Shown one piece after another: positions 1 to 11,300 of a DNA stretch of 64,000 nt (position 1 is the stretch's first letter; every line of letters begins with the position of its first letter). The position numbers were made by a program, and so were the translations under genes. The notes beneath the pieces are model-generated. The model made no database searches. It was given only the letters and a program-made list of their open reading frames with translations, and had not been told where the DNA came from. Source of the stretch: Mya arenaria. Its lineage: Eukaryota > Mollusca > Bivalvia > Myida > Myidae. The stretch is from the NCBI RefSeq assembly GCF_026914265.1, contig NC_069125.1, positions 70,448,046-70,512,045 on the forward strand, in the 5' to 3' direction.

Positions 1-2487
1 ATGTAAAGACCCAAATGCAATGTTTTCACTTTAGAAAAGCTCTATATACATGTTAATATTTTGGTAACCAGGTAACTACCAATGAAAGGGGTGAGAAAAA
101 CATGAGTGGATTACCAAAGATGTGTTCTAAAATACATACATGTAAAAAAGCAACAATGAATTTCGTAGGAACAATCTACAATTATATGGGTTATGAACTT
201 AAGACAGCCATGATATTTCAATACTGCATGTATGTGTACCTTGACTTGGGGCTAACTAGGCAATTTGAGTAGTTTACCATTGTAGTGGGCGACAGGGCGC
301 TATCTGTCCACATTCCTGCCAAGATAACTGGTCAATATGCAGGAACCCTGACTGTATGACCTTAGATTCAACAATCTAAGAATAAACATGAAATAAAAAA
401 ATGTTTGATGTTTCCAAACTATTTCTTTCCAAGACATTATAACCTTGAACAGTTAAAAACCTGTTATTTGTCATATCCTTTTTACACTGTGATCTTTGCA
501 TGTACAAGTAATTCATTTATTTATGATTATAACACATTCATAAAAGTAAGCCCATAAAGTTTATGGGTGTATATATGTATGTAGTGAGTCATTCTTTTTC
601 ATATCACTTTTATAGTTGCTGATATTTAAACAAGAATTTATGCTTTTACATTCAATTATACAAGCAAGCACTAAAATTTACAATGAATTGGAAGAATGAA
701 CAATATTTCACATACTTTGCAAAATAGAAAATTATGAAAGAATGTATACATATTCTGAAGAAAGGAGAATCAGTAATAGATATGTATTAAGTACAATCTG
801 CAGTCATTTTAATGTCATGTATACATGTATTTCAGAAATCTCAGAAACATGTCAAAAATGTGTCCTGTTTTTGTGATATATCCCGGTAGTTTTATTTCAG
901 TAGCATGCATTACATACATTTTACATCATCATTGAAATAGATTTGACATATTGATTAAGATATCAATAAACATGATTTAAAAAGTGTAGATATACTTAAA
1001 GGTGATATTGGTATTTGTTACACACGAGATGGAAATATTTTATTTATTTTATTTGTTTTTAAAGAAAAATATTTTTTGTAGAAAAACAAACCAAAAAAAA
1101 ATAATTGTTACTCAAAATTCAACCAAAAAAGGTGAAAAAATATTTAGTCAAATAATGAAAAAATCAAATATAGTTGGAAATGTGAGAAAATGTAAGGTTG
1201 CCATTAAAATAAAGTTCAATTTGTATTGATTTGGTTCCATTTAAGGTAATGTACCTGCACTTTGCCCTTTGATTCTGCCAAACATCTCTCTTGTTTTCTT
1301 TGTTTGAGATATTTTTAAGCAAAGCTTTCAAAAACTGGAGCATCGTTTGTTAGTTTACATTACCAATATAAAATTTTGATAAAAGGAAAATAAAATTGGT
1401 AAGCATCACTCTTGGAGTTTGTTTCTCTATAATTCCATATGATATAGTTTTGAAGAACATTTCAGTTTGAATACTGTTCCATTTAAGGGATAATATCAAC
1501 TGTGGCCAGAAATGTTGTACTGGGGAACACTTCCAATAAAGATAGTTGATATCCTCAATATACATATAATCATATTACAGAAACCACAGGGGTTTGAATT
1601 GGCGAGATTATATTTAACAACATTTTTTATATTTAACAACATTTTTTATTGTAAAAAACATGTCTTGATAAAGGAATATGCAATTACATGTATTTCCAGA
1701 ATTGAGTATTTTTATTTAAATACAGTATTCATCTATATACCTACATGTAAGTCTACTGTTTCTTCAGATTTCCTTAAATCATGACTTTTCTTTCAAACTT
1801 TACAAATTGGTATAGTAAGACTATTTGAAGGAGTCAATGTGAAAGTTACATACACATGTACATGTACCAATTTCCCCCATGATAATGTTATGGTATTTTA
1901 AATGTTCAAATACCAATACTTGTAATTATCCACAGAGAATGTAATTGTACAACCATACAACCAACATACAATAAAAGCTGCCCTCAACAATGGGTTAAAT
2001 GGTATGACATGAAGCTTGTAGACAGCAGACAGAAATGTCTTCAACTCAATGAATACCAAACATTGCCATGTATAACATAGCAGTTTTTCTATTTGAACAC
2101 TAATTTAAAGGTTTACTTAACTCTTAATAAAAAATCTGTCACCAGCATATATATCTACTTATCAATCAAGTCTTCAACTTCTAGAGAAGAACCATGCTCT
2201 TTTGAAAATGTGCCTTTAAATCTAATTTCATTTATTCTGATATGAAGTTTGATCCCAGACATCTCTTATTTCATTGTTTTTATCCAGATTGAGAAACAGT
2301 GTTCTTGATATCAAAATCACTTATAATTATGAATGGTAAGTGGCAAGGATGTAAGTTTCTTGATGAACAGCTTAATACAGTTATAATAAATTTAACAAGT
2401 TTGTGATTCTTCTATAGATCTTAAAAATCTACAACTAACAAGCACACAAAATAAACTCTGTGAAATGTAGGCAATTGAAATACATAC
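1..2487. other. Intron 3' of the MYO18A first coding exon; no gene seen
   Basis: This AT-rich stretch follows the splice donor of the myosin exon on the minus strand, so it is probably the 5' part of that gene's next intron. Short open frames here have no recognisable domain, no convincing splice sites and strongly AT-driven composition. I see no transposon ends or tandem repeats that I can name. Confidence 0.5.
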
Positions 2488-3489
2488 TGGTTTCTTGTAT
2501 CTGAAGCTGCCTGACCGCTTCAGTGTGCCACCTTTCACAACATCCTCTTGGATTTCCACTAGCGAGTTGCCATCAATGGAGGGGCGGACGGACAGCTCAA
2601 CCAATTCTGGAATTGGTTGAACCTTCAGGGTGACACCATCTCCGGTCTTACGGATCATGTCAATGATGTCTTCCCTTGATGTGTTTTCTACATTTACACC
2701 ATTTACTTCTATCAGTTTATCACCAGGTATCAAACCAGTATGGCTGCTGCCTTGACCTGCACCGGGTTCAGCAAATATTACTGTGTGTTTTCTTTCATTG
2801 CCTGCACTGTCTTTTTGAGTAATTGTTCCTTTTCTTAAACTGAAGCCAAAATCCCCAGCTTTAGTTCTATTTATTTCTAGTTCTCTGACTCTAGGTGGTT
2901 TACTGGGGATGATATCTGGGAGCTTCAATGCAGCTTTGAATGCTTTCTCTGGTGGGGGTGTATCAGGAGGGGGTGGAGGGGTAAACTCAGGGGGTCTGTC
3001 CTTGACAGATGCCCGAGATCCCCTCTTTTTCTGACTATCATCCTTTGTGGGAATGGCAGCAGTCTCATTATACACAGTATTGGATTTCAAGACAGTGCTG
3101 TCATCCAGGTTTTCTGATACAACTGGCTTCTCACCTTTGGATTTCAGGATGCTCTTTGGTTTAGGCATGATTTGGGGAGCAATTTTGCGTGGCATGTCTC
3201 CACCTGCTCCTGGGTGTTCTTTCTGTGGACTTAGTCTTCCTGCACTTCCTATACTTGTACTGCTATCACTGTCTCTTTGCAAGAAACCACCATCATCATC
3301 TGGAGATGCTGTTCCACTTTTTCTTTTAAAGACTCCTTTCTTAATTTCTTCTAACCTATTCAATTCATCTTGTGTGACAGGTTCCCGGTGTTTATCCTTC
3401 TTCTCTTTTTCTTTCTTTTCCTTTTTTTCCTTCTTTTTCTCTTCTTTTTCTTTCTTATGCTCCTTGTCTTTTTTCATAAAACTAAACAT
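2488..3489 (-). CDS. MYO18A: Unconventional myosin-XVIIIa, first coding exon (N-terminal extension with PDZ domain)
   Basis: The exon encodes 334 residues. It opens with a Lys/Glu-rich segment (residues 6-33), as in vertebrate MYO18A. A proline run (171-180) leads into a PDZ domain at about 202-292, with ligand loop FGFSL at 214-218, an AEPGAG stretch at 240-245 and the LKVQPIPEL segment at 288-296. These match the MYO18A N terminus closely. The start ATG (3489) lies 13 bases inside an exon whose acceptor (TTCCAG) ends at 3503, so the 5' UTR is split. The donor at 2487 reads CCA then GTATGT. Motor, neck and coiled-coil exons lie beyond the window start. In the family this protein is a catalytically weak myosin that links actin to Golgi and other membranes; the PDZ-bearing form is the long isoform. 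Frame read past the donor is intron, not protein. Confidence 0.9.
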
Positions 3490-3734
3490 CTTGACAGTTC
3501 ACCTGGAACATAAAAACTAGGATTCAATGTATTTATTTTCAAAGACAATGTAAAATATAGTTTTATGCTTTAGGTTTCCTATGTTTATGTGAATACTTAT
3601 GTGAATTTGATGCCTCCATTGACCATTTTTTATAATGGCATCATTTGAAAGTGTGTTATGAACTTATGAGTTAGAGTTTTAGCAAATGTACCACCCTTCT
3701 GCCCTAATGGATGCCTTCTTAGAATTAATTGCGT

Positions 3735-3972
3735 AAGCTGTCCAGCTAGTGCAGTGGATAGCACACTCCCTTCTAATCTAGGCAACCCACATTTAAATGC
3801 TGGTCTGGGCGCATGTGAGTTTGGTTGGTTGTCACCAAAAACAGAAAAGTGTGTTCTCTCCAGGTTCACCCACATCACAAGACCACACTCTGGCACAACA
3901 TTTGTGCTACTGAGAGTGACTTAGTATAAGTTGATATAACTTTTTTTCATTGTAAAATAAATAAAATTTAAA
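3735..3972 (+). mobile_element. tRNA-derived SINE
   Basis: A tRNA-like head of about 70 bases (3740-3810) has an A-box-like TAGTGCAGTGG and a degraded B-box area. It is followed by a middle domain (about 3840-3900) with the text CACAAGACCACACTC, which I recall from conserved central domains of invertebrate SINEs. An A-rich tail, TAAAATAAATAAAA, ends the copy. A minus-strand frame across it is fortuitous. The exact SINE family is not certain. Confidence 0.6.
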
Positions 3973-4344
3973 CTATTATGCTTAAGATACCATATATGTC
4001 CTATTAAACATGTAGGACACTTGTCTTTTTGAGAACCCTGCCCGCTAAAAACAACCATTATTCCTCATTCAGTAACTTTTTAAAATACGCTAAATTTGAT
4101 TTAAAAAACATGAAATATTGATCAGTATCTGCTGCATCATCACTGTATACATACCCTGATGTGTAAATCAATAAACACTCAATCAATGAACACTCAGCTG
4201 CGATATAATTGTCAGTACAAAGAGTGAGATTGTATAAAAGCCACTTTTAGCATGAATAGCCACAAAGCATTTAGTGTTGTAATTCACTGAATTCTCAGCA
4301 ATGTTTGTGTTATCGTAATCTTCAATTTTTCAAATGCTGACTAT

Positions 4345-4935
4345 ACCCTATGGGAATCTAGGCTCTAGCTACCATAATGAGCGATCAGGGATACTTTTTT
4401 TCTTTCTTTTTTTGACATTTCTTATGTATCCCTGTAACGCTATAACTCTCTGCCTTTTAACACAAGGTGAAATAATATATAGTAATATTATGCATCGATG
4501 TTGAATAATAATGATAAAATTGTTCAATATATACCCGACAGTGATCTAAAATGGACTGAATTTGTCATTAGAGTCGTTATTTTCACATAGATATATTCTG
4601 GGTCACGAATACCATGTTATACATGTACACAACCTGTCAGATTTGTCCAATATTTACAGATAGGGATACTTGATAAACAATCGACTCATGTGTTTTATGA
4701 TATCTGAACATGTTTTTTTAGCATAATGACATAAAATAAATATGTGTGTAATAGCAGGCAATAATTCGAAATTATAACGGAGATTATTTCAAAATTGTGG
4801 CAGTGAGGATTCTCTGCGCAAGGACTGTTTGCTGCTTGTTGCTGGGATGGTAGACGTCTGGAGTTTGCCATAGTAAAAAAATCCTCAAAGACTCGTTGAC
4901 AGCCATTTAGGTTGACTAATCTAGGCTCTAGCTGG
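4345..4935 (+). repeat. Dispersed non-coding repeat (copy 1 of a two-copy family in this window)
   Basis: Both ends carry the direct repeat AATCTAGGCTCTAGCT (near 4354 and 4917). The left end, with GGGATAC, a T-rich run and GACATTTCTTATGTATCCCTG (4390-4433), and the right end, with AAGACTCGTTG (4889-4899), both recur in reverse orientation at 24005-24145, where they lie almost adjacent. That copy looks like an internal-deletion derivative. No coding capacity is seen. The class could be a MITE or a degraded retroposon. Confidence 0.5.
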
Positions 4936-5809
4936 TTCAACAAATATTACCTATGACATTGTACACAATGTGGACCTACATATTTAATATGTACTAAATT
5001 TACAGATAAGCAAATCAGTGAAATGCATAGACTATACGAATTAACCTGTGAGATATATAATACACATCTCCGCCCTGAAATCTGACTCTGACAGTAACAG
5101 CCTGATTTGCTTCCGGATTCGATTCTCTATGAAACACATCGGATTTAGTCATACAAGTATACAGTTTGCAAGTGAACAATTGACCGAACTTGGTGAAATA
5201 AACATTTTAACAATTATTGCACATAAATACGTTGCAAATTACCGTATTGATTATGAGAAAATCCACAAATTATAACATGTACTGGATATTTGTTTCTTTC
5301 CAAACTAAACGTTGGGAAATAAGTGAGTTGTAGAAATAGCACGTTTCTGTTCAAGGTTACAAACAACCAAGAATAATTAATGCAAGACTTGAGGCAATAC
5401 CCTCCCCTTTTTTGCGAAAAAACGTAACACGTAAAGTAAAGGAAAACTTAATAATTTAAACAATGCTGTTTTAAACAGGACGGTGGTTTTTCCATCACAA
5501 CAAATATAAAACATTTCACTTATTCCCACAAACATATCTGAAGTTGAGTGAGACGAGCAACATATAGCTGGTGCTCGATTTACGGCTGATCTCAGGCTTT
5601 GTGTAACTTCTTTAAACAAAATACTTTTCCCCGTAAAGTTGGTCATAATATATAACAAAAAAACACATACACAAAAAGGTGAACGTAAGAATTAGAAAAA
5701 TATCAATTTATTGACCACATGAATTATTCACAAACAAGAACCCGAATAAACCATCACCGTCATAATTAGCAGATAATGCGACAACAGCGGGTCTCCCTTC
5801 ATTAGAAAG

Positions 5810-6640
5810 ATGTCGAATAACGACCCGAAGACCAAGTTCAGCGTTTTGAATTATCAGTTCAGCAGCGCTTTCTCCGGGGAAAACTTGTCACGCATGAACT
5901 CGATGTTTGGTTCCCGTCTCCCCAATTAAAGTTGTCTTTGCCCAATAAGGCTCAAGGACCAAACGCCATTACATCGCGTTCCGTGAACGAAGAGATATTC
6001 CCAGCTCCCATTCTAGTTTCCAGGATTTCCGACAAAATAACTTTGAGTAAACTACCGGCCAATCCCCCACTTCCATCTCCTGCAGGTTGAAGGAACACAC
6101 CATCGACACCCAGGTCATGCAAAACCTTTACGCCTATAGCTAGACAACATCCTTTCTGACATTCATCGTGGATTCTTGAAGAAACGCTCATGCGACAGTC
6201 AAACTATCATTATGCTACAGAACCTCTCCACGGGAGTCGACAAAATAGAGCTGATGAATGCACTTCTTGATGACTTCTCGGAAGCATTCGCAAAGATGCC
6301 ACATCAGCGACTCTCCTTGAAGTTTCGCCACTACAGCATTAATAGACACTCTACAGTGTATCCAGAGCTACCTCTCCAACCGCAATCAACAGGTCTTGAC
6401 CACATTTTCGCAGTCGATAGTCTCTTCAACAGGAATAATTGTACAGAGTAGGATGTAACTGTACTGCATGGTGATCTTGACCGCCTGAAGGAATGGGAGA
6501 AGAATCGAAATCGAAGTGTCCTGATCACCAAGTAGCGCAACCAATTCAAGGCCAGATACACTATCCATAGCTATTACTTAGCCACAGTAACACCGGCAAG
6601 TACCTTTTAAGTTTGTTTAACTCACACGGACAACTCGTTG
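5810..6640 (+). mobile_element. LINE reverse-transcriptase relic (CR1/L2/Jockey-like)
   Basis: Conceptual translation in several plus-strand frames gives an ordered reverse-transcriptase series. A linker-like FSVLNYQFSSAF lies near 5838, then GPNAIT near 5960 (finger region), GFLKKRSCDSQTI near 6168-6207 and LLDDFSEAFAKMPHQRL near 6266-6316 (palm motif A with flanks). A DLDRLKEWEKN segment follows near 6476. At least three frame changes and several stops make it a dead, 5'- and 3'-truncated copy. Minus-strand open frames here are shadows. No 3' tail or target duplication was found. Confidence 0.7.
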
Positions 6641-7883
6641 GTGATAATATGCAGGATTACCCGCTGCCTGATCGACTTTCCTGGGTGACAGATTCCTCAA
6701 CCAGTTACACTTACCGGACTTGACTGCATTATGCGATACATGTTCCCATTCTGCAGGACGGATGTATATCGCCAGTTCTTCTTGCCGGATGATATATATG
6801 TCTTTGGAACCAACTGTACGAGATCGTCGTTACATTTCCAACCTAGGACGCCTCAAAGGACAGGCTGGCGTGACGCCATTAGCCATGTCACGGACCCATG
6901 GTTTATAGGTCCGTGGCCATGTACTGGGATTTTAGCTGCATAAAATATTATAAATTTAATTACATATACGTGCTCCGCTTTACAACGACCTGTGCGACGA
7001 TGCATCAGAGTGAGCCTGCATATTCCGTTAGCTGCCCCTAATGACATTATCTTTGTTTACGAGTAATAGTTCGTATTATCTCTCTGTTCAATCATTTGAC
7101 CCTATAGTGTCCGAATTTCCAGGACGAATTTCAAAATGAAGGAGGAAAGTGTAACGTGTTCGATATGTACAAAGCGGCACCTAAACGGTCGCGTTAACCA
7201 AGTGCATATATATATATATACAATGTAGCAATTTGTGCACTTTGTTACACGATTAACCGATGATGAGAAGTACGCTGACGGTGTTAGATTCAGGCTTCAC
7301 TCACCCAGAAGGGATAATTCCAGTCCTTCGAAAGCCATGATATACCAGTAACTTCGGCCATATTTGTTGTGGAGTGTATTGCTTTATAAGCAATAAACTT
7401 AAGACTGAAACCAGCAATACTACGTATATTACGATATTCATATAAGATTATAGTAGATTAAAGGCTTAGAAATGACAATTAAATACGATTTTAAGTCTTT
7501 AAGAACTCGGGTAATCGCATGGAAGATCTGGAGGTCGCGTTGTTCTGCGGCTGTTTTTCGATTTTACTACTAATATCGGGACTGTTTCTGACCGCACTAT
7601 GCTCAATGTTGATATGTGTGAGAGTGTTTACTTTCTTGATGAAATATACAAAAAAGACATCTTAAAAAAAACGGTAGCAACAGCTTAGTTGCATTTTATC
7701 AAATGCTTATACAAATAAGACACGTACATACTTGAATTAAATCACTCGTGTTTGTTTGCGGTATAGAAATCTAGAAACGTTTGTTAAATTAGGCAGTTTA
7801 AATCGACTAAATCAAACAACAAAGCAAGGGTTGTATACTTAATTTAATAAGACAAATATTGCACATGGGAGCAGCAACAAACA
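6641..7883. other. Gene-poor spacer between the LINE relic and the TRAPPC11 3' end
   Basis: The interval holds a short (AT)n run near 7207-7222 and a small open frame listed separately. No named repeat or exon could be supported. The 5' UTR exon or exons of the myosin gene, which should lie upstream on the minus strand, could fall here or at 3.5-5.8 kb, but I could not place them. Confidence 0.4.
7519..7665 (+). other. Short open frame with one predicted membrane helix (48 residues, unproven)
   Basis: An ATG at 7519 opens a 48-codon frame ending in TAA at 7665. Residues 6-38 are almost entirely hydrophobic or Cys (text ILLLISGLFLTAL), flanked by an acidic start (MEDLE) and a basic tail (KYTKKTS). 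That is the layout of a single-pass membrane microprotein. The base at +4 is G but -3 is C, a weak start context. No homologue is recognised and chance is a serious alternative. Confidence 0.15.
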
Positions 7884-7889
7884 TTTATT
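7884..7889 (-). terminator. Candidate TRAPPC11 polyadenylation signal
   Basis: A minus-strand AATAAA lies about 430 bases after the TRAPPC11 stop codon. It is the first canonical hexamer I noticed in a plausible position for a 3' UTR; cleavage site unknown. Confidence 0.4.
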
Positions 7890-8318
7890 AGTGAATCATC
7901 ATCAACAATAATATGGAGACCACATACATGTCAATGGTCTTTGACAAAATAATAACTAATGTCCTTGTCCACAGGTAAGGAGTGTTATAACTGCTACAAG
8001 AACAATTTGAGACATCTTAAAAGATTATTACAGAATTACATAATGATTACATTGAAATATTTACCAATAAGTAAGAGTATTCACACTTTGTAATATACAT
8101 TTGCATGTAAGTTGATTAAAAATTTTATATTTACTAGGGAAGATATTCTGGAGTACATACAACTGATCACACAACCAACATCACATGCTTTTAACACACC
8201 TTATGATCATTAATCAATAAGCATTTAAAGCACTAGCACACTGTTACACACCAGTCAACAACCAGCCATAGTACACAAACATCAAGGAATGTAATTCAAC
8301 ACCGTTGCCATGTCATGG

Positions 8319-11300
8319 TTATTTCTCCCCAGGTTGCTTCTTGCCGAGGGGCTGAAATAGTAACGACCATCAAATTGTATAATTAAAAAAATCTTCATCT
8401 GATGTCATCAGTACAGTGTCATTAAATGCTGCTTTTGATTGGGTGTTGATTGTATCAGAGAGAGTTCATTATTGTAGGTCAAAGTCACATTTTCAACCAA
8501 CCTTGAACATATAAATGATCATCAAAATCAGTTTGAAAAATAAGAACATCATTGTGTTCCTTAGTATATCAGTAATATTGTCATCAAATGATGTTGTGAC
8601 ATGAAACTTTAGGGTTAAAAACCATACCGATATATTAACATATGTCAGTGACTAACCTTAATGAATATATGTGATGGAAGCATCTTCTGCACGATTGGGT
8701 CCATTGTTCCAGCATATCGTGTCATGTTAAGGTGAAGTTTGGGCAGAGAGACGTGCCCGGCCACCAGTGGAAACAGGTTGTACGTCAGCTGATATGGTTT
8801 CCCAGGTAACAACCGGAAATGAACCTACAATGTAACACTAGTTTTACTATCATTACCTGAATGACCCAATCCTGGTGACCTCTATTAGTATAATTTCACA
8901 GCTGAATTATTTTCTAAAAATTATCTTCAGGTCTTTCTGTGCCTTTTTATTACAAACAGGTGGTATATTAAACATGGTCATCACTTCAAGTTTTATTTCT
9001 GGGCGAAGAATCATCTTGCATAATAACTTAAATGGTAACAAGCTTGTATTTAAGCAATCTCAGTCTTAGTACAATAAACCATGTGAGTTTATTCCGGGCA
9101 CATGCCCATGTATTTTTTATTAAATAATTAAGATCTTTATTGCATTTTCTAAGTTTCTAAATACTTAAATAGTTATATTTAAAGTATTTTGCACTGTTTG
9201 ATGTTTCATGTAATGGCTTTGTGGAATATATAATATCATTTACCAACACCATTTATTGAAAATTTAACTGTTCCAGTGTTTTAGTTTGTTTTAGTTATCT
9301 TGTTCTAAAAACTTACAGGATGGTTATAATATTAGTGTATGTATATGGTATACAGTAAATATGAATAAAAAAAATATGTTACATGTTGACACAATATGAA
9401 AAGTCCTGCATGCTGACCACTTGGCTACAGAGGATTACTGAATACTTCCTGATTTGAACTGATATAAAAAAAAAACTGCATAGAATTATTAAATAATAAT
9501 TAGTCGCTAGTATACATTTAACTGTTAAGACTTAAGCTTTAATGTTTCTATGTACAGTATATGACCACTTCTACCAGTGTGGCTGCCCACCTGTTTATTC
9601 CCAGAGAACATGAAAGCCTCGCTGGCCTCCATGTTCACCTCGATCTCTTGTGGGAATCCCGTGCGGTTTGTAATCATGTAGCAGATGGGTAGCAGGCACT
9701 TCATCTTTCCGAAGGCAGGCAGCTGGAGGTCAATGGACAGTGGCACATGCTCTACGCTCACAGTTGGCAAGGAAAACAGGCTCGTCACGGAAGGATGCTC
9801 TATAGTTCCGGCCTTGTCAGACTGGCGCCTGCAAGAATAGCATCACAAGATGAAAAGCATATGCAACTAGCAGTAAACTGTTATGAGACATGACATATGT
9901 ACAATGTACTTTTGTTAATCATTTTGATAATTAAGATTATAACTGATATGAATGTGTAAATTTATGTGTACGTGTAATATGACTTTTTCTTACTGCATAT
10001 ACAATGTATAATACCAAATCCTCTGAATTTACATGTAAAGTGCAGATTAAATCAATTAAGCAGTTTACACAAATAAATTCCATGAATGATGGAAATAAGA
10101 AGATTTACAGAAAAGATTAATGTGTGACCTTTTCCAGTGGAGCACATAGCTGCCGAGGTTGACGGAGGCAGGAACGGTGTTGGCTGACGTGAGACAGTAA
10201 CACTCCGCCGCACACTCACTCTTTTCCAGACACACTGGAAACCAGCAAAGAATTCATTGTTTGTTTTTATCTGAGACATCCTTCTTTTTTCTTTCTAAGA
10301 CATCTTTAAAATGTTTTTATGTCTACTTGCCAAATACTAACGAAGAAATCTTATGTAAATTCAAGTCGTCTTCCATTTCTTTTTATTCATTGAGATTCAA
10401 TTGTTTGGATATTTTTATCATAAAAATACTTAAAAAAAATGTACACTTCTGTTTATGACATTTAATGACATTTATGTGATTTATTCTTATCAACAAACTT
10501 ACCAAACTTAAATGATTATTTTGCAAGGTACTTACCTCCAGGTAGCTGTGACTTGGTCTCATCTTCTTTCGCAATGTAACTATTCTGAAATTATGATCAA
10601 TCAAATATTTCATATGTTTTGAGCTCTGACAACTAAATTTTTAGAATTATACATCATTATGAAAAATGAACACAAATTTGTGTAACCCACCAGTTGCAGG
10701 TCACTATCCTGGATGTCCACGGGCCAGGGGGATGTACATTTCAGCTCTGGCATCAGCAGGAATGGCTCCTCTGCCTGTACAGCCTCGATTGTCTCAAACT
10801 GACAGAAAACAGATACACTTAATCATAGACAACTCACAACTCAGTTTACTCTTTAAGATATACGCTAAGCTTTACCAACGCTGTCTGACCTGAAGGTGAA
10901 ATTCCTTTAACTCTTTCTAATATCAATAGATGAGTTCTGAGCAGATTAAGGCTTTATGAACGCCTTTATAATATAAAAAAAATTCAAACTAATCTAAATA
11001 TATACAAACTTTAATCTTAATTTGAAGGTCAATTTACTTCTTTTGTTTAGCTTTCAATAAAATGTGACACTATAAAAACATGGATATATCCTCCATACAT
11101 GATATTTAAGACTTTAATAGCACAAAGTAAGTTACATTGCTGTGTTTTCTTCACAAGTATTACTTATAAGAATTACCTTCATGTTCATGAGTTTGACAGA
11201 GACCTCAAAGGCGCTGACAGTGTTCAAGGTGAGTGATTCCAGCTTGCTGCATTCACATGGGATCACATGCCCCTTGGCCTTAACATCTATGCTGTAATCG

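Noticed and set aside
3047-3520. 157-residue plus-strand frame opposite the myosin exon
   Set aside because: It is the antisense of a real coding exon; Phe/Ser runs mirror the Lys/Glu-rich start.
4354-4933. 16-base direct repeat taken as a target-site duplication
   Set aside because: Copy 2 retains related CTAGT-rich sequence at the same place, so the motif appears to belong to the element.
5952-6191. Minus-strand frame with plausible amino-acid composition
   Set aside because: The plus strand carries the reverse-transcriptase motifs; this is its shadow.
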